Positions 1 through 5,355 of a DNA stretch of 7,950 nt are shown here, in pieces. The DNA is taken from positions 1 to 7,950 of the forward strand of contig JAKAZJ010000067.1 in assembly GCA_021826565.1 (NCBI GenBank), written 5' to 3'. How positions within the stretch are numbered: position 1 is the stretch's first letter; every line of letters begins with the position of its first letter. The stretch comes from Pseudomonadota bacterium (GTDB taxonomy: Bacteria; Pseudomonadota; Alphaproteobacteria; Acetobacterales; Acetobacteraceae). Below the pieces are notes generated by a model, which saw nothing but the letters and a program-made list of their open reading frames with translations, was not told the origin of the DNA and did not search any database. Position numbers and translations under genes: made by a program.

Positions 1-557
1 TCCGCGAGTTTCTGCGGCGCTTCCGGCAGGCGCGAGACCACCTCGCGCGCGCGGCCATCCGCGCCGCGCAGCAACGCCTCGGCCGCAGCCGGCACGCCTT
101 GGCCGGGTGCGGCGCCGAGCGCGGCCGCCGCTTCGTTCACCCGGCTGATCACGCCCTCGGTCCAGACCGAGCGTCCGTCGCACATGTCGCAGCTGAACAC
201 GCTGACGGCCGCGGCGGGGACGCGATGGGTATCGGCGACGCGCAGGCCGGCGATGCCGGCCTCGTTGCGGCCGATCCCGGCATCGACGCCGATGATCCCG
301 CGCAGGCCGCGGCGCAGCAGCGACACGGCGACGGCCTCGGCCATATAGGCGCCGTGGATCAGCACGTCGCGGATCGTGTCGATCGGGACCAGGGCGGCAT
401 CGAATTCGCGTGGCGAATCGATCACGATGGCACGGCCGGACGCGGCGGTCAGGCCGACGAAGGCGCGGTTGCCGAATTGCAGCGGTGGCGGGTGGCGTGC
501 GGGCATGGGACGTTCCGGAGATGGGGGATCGCCGTGCGCGGGATCCGTTTGCGACAT
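1..557 (-). CDS. Uncharacterised conserved protein, 5' part (C-terminus beyond window)
   Basis: An open frame of 185 codons without a stop runs from an ATG at 557-555 to the left edge, so the C-terminus is missing. Codon use matches the neighbouring genes. The first 25 or so residues are proline-rich and look disordered. A compact alpha/beta protein then appears to begin (FGNRAFVGLTAASGRAIV). The most distinctive stretch is a glycine-rich strand-turn, GIIGVDAGIGRNEAGIAGL, at about residues 87-105. Residues 122-137 hold a CxxC pair (C123, C126) followed by DGRSVWTEGVIS. I recall similar 'DAGxG...AGIxGL...GxISxxN' proteins annotated only as hypothetical in alpha- and betaproteobacteria, and I cannot assign a reaction. 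A second in-frame ATG at 506-504 would remove the disordered leader and is a plausible alternative start. Neither ATG has a strong Shine-Dalgarno. It is divergent from the small exported protein gene at 803. Confidence 0.72.
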   Translation of the reverse strand, partial: MSQTDPAHGDPPSPERPMPARHPPPLQFGNRAFVGLTAASGRAIVIDSPREFDAALVPIDTIRDVLIHGAYMAEAVAVSLLRRGLRGIIGVDAGIGRNEAGIAGLRVADTHRVPAAAVSVFSCDMCDGRSVWTEGVISRVNEAAAALGAAPGQGVPAAAEALLRGADGRAREVVSRLPEAPQKLA

Positions 558-802
558 CTTGCGCCAGGGCGGGGGTTTGCGGCAAGCGAGGGATTCGCAG
601 GAAGTGCTTCGATCTGGAATTGGGCACCGGCCCGCATCGCCGAACCAGTGCCAAAAGACAACGTATATCGACCGTGCGCGAAGCCACACACGGCCGGCTC
701 GGCCCGATACGGCAGCGGCGCCGTCTTCCTCCGACGGGATTGCCAGACCTTGCGGCGCGGCCCCGGGTTTCGCCCCGGCACGGTTTCCGTTATACTCCCT
801 TC
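558..802. other. Divergent intergenic region
   Basis: This 245-base gap separates two divergent genes. It contains a short AT-richer patch around 648-670 (including GTATAT) that could hold the promoter of the minus-strand gene, but I found no convincing paired -35/-10 there. The plus-strand promoter candidate lies at its right end. Open frames that cross it are out of phase with both genes and look like high-GC artefacts. Confidence 0.5.
768..796 (+). promoter_or_regulatory. Candidate promoter of a leaderless gene
   Basis: TATACT at 791-796 matches the sigma-70 -10 consensus at five of six positions and is conspicuous in this GC-rich DNA. The expected start site, seven bases after the hexamer, falls exactly on the A of the ATG at 803. 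No Shine-Dalgarno precedes that ATG. The -35 position for a 17-base spacer (768-773, TTTCGC) is a poor match. This predicts a leaderless transcript. Confidence 0.45.
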
Positions 803-1333
803 ATGTCCGAAACGGCACGGCTCCGTCTTTCTCTGGCTCTGCTGGCGCTGCTGGCGGTGGTGCCCGCCGCGCGCGCGGCCGCAGCCAGCCCGGCCGACAC
901 GGTCACCGCATGGTTCATGCGCGCCTGCGTTCGTTTCGCCGCGCACCCAACCGCGCTGCGCCGCTGGGCCGGCACGAAGCACCTGGCGGTGGCTCCGGAC
1001 AAGCAGGCGCAGACTTATCTGTTCGGCCTGCCCGGCGCGGTGTTCGCCATTCCCGCCGCCGACGGCCCGCTGGTCCTGGTCTCGGAGAACAGCGGGTCGT
1101 GCTCGATCATCGCCCCCGACGTACCCGGCGCGGTGCTGCTCACGCAGGTCAACGCCGCGCTGACCGCGGCTGGCATCGCCTTCAAAATCACCCGGGACGC
1201 CCCCGACCCGAAGGCCCCCGAACTGCACGACCGCGCTTACGCCGCGCATAAGGGCAAGGATAGCTGGCTGATGCTGGTCAGCACCGTGACCGATCCGGCG
1301 GGCGGCGAGGCGATCCTGACCAGCTCCCCCTGA
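803..1333 (+). CDS. Small exported protein of unknown function
   Basis: This gene encodes 176 residues. The N-terminus is a classic Sec signal peptide: a short charged segment (SETARLR), a leucine/alanine core at about residues 9-20, and a likely signal peptidase I site after ARA near residue 25. No lipobox cysteine is visible. The mature protein of about 150 residues has a WFMRACVRF motif near its start, a hydrophobic central strand region (GLPGAVFAIPA) and GSCSIIAPDVPGAVLL, leaving two cysteines that could form a periplasmic disulfide. The arrangement loosely recalls the NMCC_0638 family of periplasmic (lipo)proteins, but that is from memory and weak. The frame stays open well upstream of 803; I chose 803 because it begins the signal peptide and sits right after a good -10 box. 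The gene stands alone, divergent from the gene on its left and followed by a hairpin. Confidence 0.8.
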   Translation: MSETARLRLSLALLALLAVVPAARAAAASPADTVTAWFMRACVRFAAHPTALRRWAGTKHLAVAPDKQAQTYLFGLPGAVFAIPAADGPLVLVSENSGSCSIIAPDVPGAVLLTQVNAALTAAGIAFKITRDAPDPKAPELHDRAYAAHKGKDSWLMLVSTVTDPAGGEAILTSSP

Positions 1334-1347
1334 TCGCACGCGCCGGG

Positions 1348-1370
1348 GCGAGACCCTCAAGGGGACTCGC
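1348..1370 (+). terminator. Hairpin after the exported-protein gene
   Basis: Bases 1348-1352 (GCGAG) pair with 1366-1370 (CTCGC). After one A·A mismatch, CCCT pairs with GGGG (one G·T) around a three-base CAA loop. It starts 15 bases after the stop codon at 1331-1333. No T-run follows, so an intrinsic terminator is only a possibility; a Rho-dependent or mRNA-stabilising role would fit equally well. Confidence 0.35.
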
Positions 1371-1437
1371 GCGAAAGGGGGCCATTCGTCAACAGCCTTG
1401 CGCCGGACGCGCTTGACGCCGGGGCGGCCCCGCGGCC

Positions 1438-4400
1438 ATGACCCCGGCTTATTCCGACGGATACCGCCGCATGACCGCCTCCGCCTCCCTGGGTTTCGGC
1501 TTCCGCTTTGCCGATCTTGCCGCCCGTGACGGGCTGATCCGCCTGGATCGCCGCTTCCTGGACGTGCTGGCGGCCGAGGACCCGGCGCTGCATGCACGGC
1601 TGCTGGCCGCCCGCGCCGCGCCGGACGCGCTGGAGACGAAGCCGGAAGCCGAGCTGATGGTGGCGCTCGGCCCGTCGCTCGACCGCTTCCTGGGCACGCT
1701 GTTCGGGATCGAGGCGGAACTTTCCGCAATCCGCGCCGCGACCGCCGCGCTGGACCCGGTCCATGCCTGCAAGCGCCTGTTCGTGCAGCGCCAGGCGACC
1801 AGGAAATACCCCGACCCGTCCGGCTTCGACGGCCCCGCCCTGGCCGCCGCGCTGATCCAGCGCATGGCCGAACCCCTGACCGAGGCCGGATTCGCCCGCC
1901 ACGTCGCCGCCTGGGAAGCGGCCACCGACACCGCCGCCCTGGATCTCGCCGCCCGCTACGCCGCCTGGGCCGCGCTGACCCCGGAAGGCCAGCACGCGCA
2001 TCCCGGCGGCACCCTGTTTCACGTGCCGCGCCGCATCGACGTCCAGCATCTGGTTCCGGTCGAGACCGAACAGCGCGACGGCGTCACCATGCTGCGCCTG
2101 CCGCCCGAGCATCACCGCCCCCGCGACGGCTTCGCCCTGACCGATGCCGGGATGACCACGGCCCAGGCGCTGGATCAGGTGAACTACTGCATCTGGTGTC
2201 ACGCGCAGGGCAAGGACTCCTGCTCGAAAGGTCTGCCGGACCGCAAGGCGGGCGGGTTCCAGAAATCCCCCTTCGGCGTCACCCTGGCCGGCTGCCCCCT
2301 GGACGAGAAGATCAGCGAGATGCACGCGTTGCGCGCGGAAGGATCGCTGCTGGGCGCGTTCGCCGCGATCGCGGTGGACAACCCGATGATGGCAGCGACC
2401 GGTCACCGCATTTGTAACGACTGCATGAAGGCCTGCATCTTCCAGAAGCAGGAGCCGGTGGATATTCCCCAGGCCGAGACCTCGGTGCTGAAGGACGTGC
2501 TCGCGCTGCCCTGGGGGTTCGAGCTGTACGCCCTGTTGACGCGCTGGAACCCGTTGGACATCCGCCGCCCGCTGCCGCGACCGGACAGCGGACGCAAGGT
2601 GCTGGTGGTGGGGCTGGGCCCGGCCGGCTTCACCCTGGCGCATCACCTGATGAATGACGGGCATACCGTGGTGGCGATCGACGGGCTGAAGATCGAACCC
2701 CTCGGCTGCGATCCCGCGGCGCCGGTGCGCGACGTCCAGACCTTGTTCGAGAACCTGGACGACCGCGTCATGGCCGGCTTCGGTGGCGTGGCCGAATACG
2801 GGATCACGGTGCGGTGGAACAAGAACTACCTGAAACTGATCCGTATCCTGCTGGAGCGCCGTCCCGAATTCGCCCATTTCGGCGGCGTGCGCTTCGGCGG
2901 CACGCTGGGGGTGGATGACGCCTTCGCGATGGGCTTCGATCATGTCGCGCTGTGCCTGGGCGCGGGCCGGCCGACCATGCTGGAAATCCCGAACGGCCTG
3001 GCGCGTGGGGTGCGCGCGGCGTCCGATTTCCTGATGGCGTTGCAGCTGACCGGGGCGGCGAAGCGATCTTCCATCGCCAATCTGCAACTGCGGATGCCGG
3101 TGGTGGTGATCGGCGGCGGGTTGACCGCGATCGACACCGCAACCGAGAGCCTGGCCTATTACGTCCGCCAGGTGGAGAAATTCGCCGCGCGGTACCGCAC
3201 TTTGGTTGCGGAACGCGGGGAGAATGCCGCGCGCGCCGGCTGGAACGCGGAAGAAGCCGCGATCGCCGACGAGTTCCTGACCCACGCCGCTGCCCTGGCC
3301 GGCGAACGCGCCGCCGCTTCGCGCGCCGGCCGTGCCCCCAATTTCGTGCCGCTGCTGGACCGCTGGGGTGGCGCCACCATCGCCTATCGCCGCCGGATGA
3401 TCGACAGCCCGTCCTACACGCTGAACCACGAGGAAGTGGCGAAAGCGCTGGAAGAAGGCGTCCATTTCGCGGAAGGCCTGACCCCGGTCGCGGTCGAGAC
3501 CGACCCGCAGGGCCACGCTTGCGCGCTGCGCGTGACGCGGCCCGATGGCACCGAGGCCGTTCTGCCCGCGCGTGCCATCCTGGTCGCCGCCGGCACCCAG
3601 CCCAACACCGTGCTGGCGCGCGAGGACGGACGGATCAAGCTGGAAGGCCGCTATTTCCAGGCGCTGGACGAACAGGGCGCCCCGGTCACGCCGGTGCGCG
3701 GACTGGCGAAGCCCCCTGCCGCGCAGGTCCTGATGCACCGGATTGCGGACGGGCGGACGATCAGCTTCTTCGGCGACCTGCACCCAAGTTTCTTCGGCAA
3801 CGTGGTCAAGGCGATGGGCAGCGCCAAGCGCGGCTACCCGGTGGTCTCGCGCGCGCTGGCGGCGCGGGCGGCGACCGACCTGACCGGCCCGGCGCTGATC
3901 GCCGCTTGCCGCGACGCGCTGGCGCCGCGCGTCCATGCGGTGGCGCGGCTCACGCCCAACATCGTGGAAGTGGTGCTGCACGCCCCGGCCGCGGCGCGTG
4001 CGTTCCGCCCCGGGCAGTTCTTCCGCTTGCAGAACTACGAGACGCTGGCCCCGACGCTGGACGAAGCCTCCGGCCGGACGGTGCTGGGGATGGAGGGCCT
4101 GGCGATGACCGGCGCCTGGACCGATCCGGCGCGCGGGCTGGTCTCTGTCATCGTGCTGGAGATGGGTGGAAGCTCCGATTTATGCGCCGTGCTGCGCCCT
4201 GGGGAGCCGGTGGTACTGATGGGCCCGACCGGCGCACCGACCGAACTGGCCGAGGCGAGCACCGTCGCGCTGATCGGCGGCGGGCTGGGGAATGCGGTGC
4301 TGTTCTCGATCGGTGCGGCGCTGCGCGCACGCGGCACACGGGTGCTGTATTTCGCCGGCTACAAGCGCGTGATGGATCGTTACAAAACCTCCGAGATCGA

Positions 4401-4914
4401 GCGCGCCGCCGACGTGATCGTGTGGTGCTGCGATGAGGCACCTGGGTTCGTGCCCAGCCCCGATCGGCCGCAGGACCGCGCCTTTGTCGGCAATATCGTC
4501 CAGGCGATGGCGGCGTATGGTTCCGGGCGACTGGGCGCGCAAGCCGTGAAGCTGGCCGAGGCCGCGCATCTGATCGCGATCGGGTCGGATCGGATGATGC
4601 AGGCGGTGGGCGCGGCGCGGTCCGGTGTGCTGGCGCCATTGCTGTTGCCCGGGCATAGCGCGATCGGGTCGATCAATTCGCCGATGCAGTGCATGATGAA
4701 GGAAGTCTGCGCGCAATGCCTGCAACCGCAAATCGACCCGGCGACGGGGGAGCGGCGGCTGGTGTTCTCGTGCTTCAACCAGGACCAGGCGCTGGATCGG
4801 GTGGATTTCGGGGCGCTGCACGAACGGCTGTTGCAGAACGGGGTGCAGGAAAAGCTGACGGCGAAATGGATCGACCGCGCGTTGCGGATTCTGGGGATGC
4901 GGTTGGCGGCGTAG
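1438..4914 (+). CDS. Single-chain NfnB-NfnA-like (GltD + PyrK-type) FAD/Fe-S oxidoreductase
   Basis: This 1158-residue cytoplasmic flavoprotein has no signal peptide. Residues 1-235 are a mostly helical domain I cannot assign. Residues 245-350 are a GltD/dihydropyrimidine dehydrogenase-type bis-[4Fe-4S] domain with C251, C254, C262, C286, C326, C329 and C333; E347 is the likely eighth ligand. Residues 385-815 are the GltD/NfnB flavoprotein core, with FAD motif GLGPAG (392-397), NADPH motif GGGLTAID (559-566), YRRR (650-653) and the FAD-closing GD (779-780). Residues 820-1130 resemble NfnA/PyrK: RPGQFF, GPTGAPTEL, nucleotide motif GGGLGN (947-952), an AIGSDRMM segment, and C1085-x5-C1091-x2-C1094-x17-C1112 for a [2Fe-2S] cluster. 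By family logic it moves electrons between NADPH, NADH and an Fe-S partner; bifurcation is inference. An in-frame ATG at 1471, with GGA nine bases upstream, is an equally good start, since 'GFGFRFADLAARDGL' looks like the true N-terminus. Confidence 0.9.
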   Translation: MTPAYSDGYRRMTASASLGFGFRFADLAARDGLIRLDRRFLDVLAAEDPALHARLLAARAAPDALETKPEAELMVALGPSLDRFLGTLFGIEAELSAIRAATAALDPVHACKRLFVQRQATRKYPDPSGFDGPALAAALIQRMAEPLTEAGFARHVAAWEAATDTAALDLAARYAAWAALTPEGQHAHPGGTLFHVPRRIDVQHLVPVETEQRDGVTMLRLPPEHHRPRDGFALTDAGMTTAQALDQVNYCIWCHAQGKDSCSKGLPDRKAGGFQKSPFGVTLAGCPLDEKISEMHALRAEGSLLGAFAAIAVDNPMMAATGHRICNDCMKACIFQKQEPVDIPQAETSVLKDVLALPWGFELYALLTRWNPLDIRRPLPRPDSGRKVLVVGLGPAGFTLAHHLMNDGHTVVAIDGLKIEPLGCDPAAPVRDVQTLFENLDDRVMAGFGGVAEYGITVRWNKNYLKLIRILLERRPEFAHFGGVRFGGTLGVDDAFAMGFDHVALCLGAGRPTMLEIPNGLARGVRAASDFLMALQLTGAAKRSSIANLQLRMPVVVIGGGLTAIDTATESLAYYVRQVEKFAARYRTLVAERGENAARAGWNAEEAAIADEFLTHAAALAGERAAASRAGRAPNFVPLLDRWGGATIAYRRRMIDSPSYTLNHEEVAKALEEGVHFAEGLTPVAVETDPQGHACALRVTRPDGTEAVLPARAILVAAGTQPNTVLAREDGRIKLEGRYFQALDEQGAPVTPVRGLAKPPAAQVLMHRIADGRTISFFGDLHPSFFGNVVKAMGSAKRGYPVVSRALAARAATDLTGPALIAACRDALAPRVHAVARLTPNIVEVVLHAPAAARAFRPGQFFRLQNYETLAPTLDEASGRTVLGMEGLAMTGAWTDPARGLVSVIVLEMGGSSDLCAVLRPGEPVVLMGPTGAPTELAEASTVALIGGGLGNAVLFSIGAALRARGTRVLYFAGYKRVMDRYKTSEIERAADVIVWCCDEAPGFVPSPDRPQDRAFVGNIVQAMAAYGSGRLGAQAVKLAEAAHLIAIGSDRMMQAVGAARSGVLAPLLLPGHSAIGSINSPMQCMMKEVCAQCLQPQIDPATGERRLVFSCFNQDQALDRVDFGALHERLLQNGVQEKLTAKWIDRALRILGMRLAA

Positions 4915-4930
4915 CGCCCCCGGGGGGCGC
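4914..4930 (+). terminator. GC-only hairpin at the flavoprotein stop codon
   Basis: Seven perfect G-C pairs (4914-4920 with 4924-4930, GCGCCCC/GGGGCGC) enclose a three-base loop. The stem starts on the last base of the TAG stop at 4912-4914. There is no T-tract, so classical intrinsic termination is uncertain, but the position is typical of a 3'-end structure. It also separates this gene from the next promoter candidate. Confidence 0.4.
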
Positions 4931-4951
4931 CCAGGCGGGCCGCGGCGGGCA

Positions 4952-4980
4952 TTGCCGCTCCGCCCCGCTCCGCCTATCTC
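4952..4980 (+). promoter_or_regulatory. Candidate promoter of the small-protein/gltX operon
   Basis: TTGCCG (4952-4957) and TATCTC (4975-4980) are separated by exactly 17 bases. The expected start site seven bases after the -10 box is the A of the ATG at 4987. The run before that ATG is CCCCCC, with no Shine-Dalgarno, so the mRNA would be leaderless. The -10 is only a half match (TAT), so this rests mainly on spacing. Confidence 0.38.
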
Positions 4981-4986
4981 CCCCCC

Positions 4987-5355
4987 ATGAGCGATATTTT
5001 TGCCCCCGAGGGCGGCTGGCGGGTACGCCTGCTGGATCTCTCCGCGCCCCAGGACGACCGCGTGATCGAGGACGTCTCCGGCTTTGCCACCCTGATGCAG
5101 GCCAACGCCTTCGCCCGCCGCTATGTCCGCGATCAGGTCGAGCGCTGCCGCGCCCCGGGCGCCGACACGCGCGCCGTCCTGGAAGCCTGGGCGGCGTTCG
5201 GTGAGGACGCGGAAGTCCTGGATGCCGGCCCCTCCGGCTGGCGATCCGAAGCCGAGATCGGCGAGTTCGCCGACCACCCCGCCGGCGACGAAGACCGCGA
5301 CTGGCGCGCGCTGGACCCCCGCCGGGACGAAGACGACGCGGAAGACGACGCATGA
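4987..5355 (+). CDS. Conserved small acidic-tailed protein, coupled to gltX
   Basis: The product has 122 residues with no signal peptide, membrane segment or known motif that I recognise. Residues 1-75 look folded: a strand-rich start (GGWRVRLLDLS), then a helix with FATLMQANAFARRYVRDQVERCR, and an AVLEAWAAFGEDAEVLDAG segment. The last 35 or so residues are dominated by Asp and Glu with scattered Arg (ending DEDDAEDDA), which suggests a disordered acidic tail. Its stop overlaps the gltX start in ATGA at 5352-5355, so the two are almost certainly cotranscribed and translationally coupled. It is probably translated from a leaderless mRNA, with no ribosome-binding site before its ATG. The function is unknown. 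The coupling invites the guess of a role linked to tRNA charging, but nothing in the sequence shows it. Confidence 0.75.
   Translation: MSDIFAPEGGWRVRLLDLSAPQDDRVIEDVSGFATLMQANAFARRYVRDQVERCRAPGADTRAVLEAWAAFGEDAEVLDAGPSGWRSEAEIGEFADHPAGDEDRDWRALDPRRDEDDAEDDA
5340..5344 (+). promoter_or_regulatory. Ribosome-binding site of gltX inside the upstream gene
   Basis: GGAAG lies seven bases before the ATG at 5352 and is embedded in the acidic tail codons of the preceding gene. Together with the ATGA overlap it supports translational coupling and fixes the gltX start. Confidence 0.6.

Noticed and set aside
559..587. Imperfect inverted repeat CTTGCGCC / GCGGCAAG near the minus-strand start
   Set aside because: Only the five outer bases pair cleanly, and such matches are frequent by chance in GC-rich DNA.
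99..1163. Plus-strand frames crossing 99-1333 ahead of the exported-protein start
   Set aside because: They run antisense to the minus-strand gene at 1-557 and out of its sense. Only the part from 803 in one frame has a signal peptide and protein-like composition.
1413..1442. TTGACG upstream of the flavoprotein gene as a -35 box
   Set aside because: At 17-18 base spacing the -10 position reads CCATGA or CATGAC, which is not convincing, so I did not list it as a promoter. It would favour the ATG at 1471 if real.
1357..3981. A minus-strand open frame of 874 codons antisense to the flavoprotein gene
   Set aside because: Its product is rich in Arg, Gln, His and Gly with no motif, and the opposite strand encodes clear cofactor motifs throughout. 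Long antisense frames are expected when third positions are nearly all G or C.
2952..4436. A plus-strand frame of 494 codons out of phase inside the flavoprotein gene
   Set aside because: The Arg/Gly/Pro-rich low-complexity product has no recognisable fold and lies entirely within a well-supported gene.
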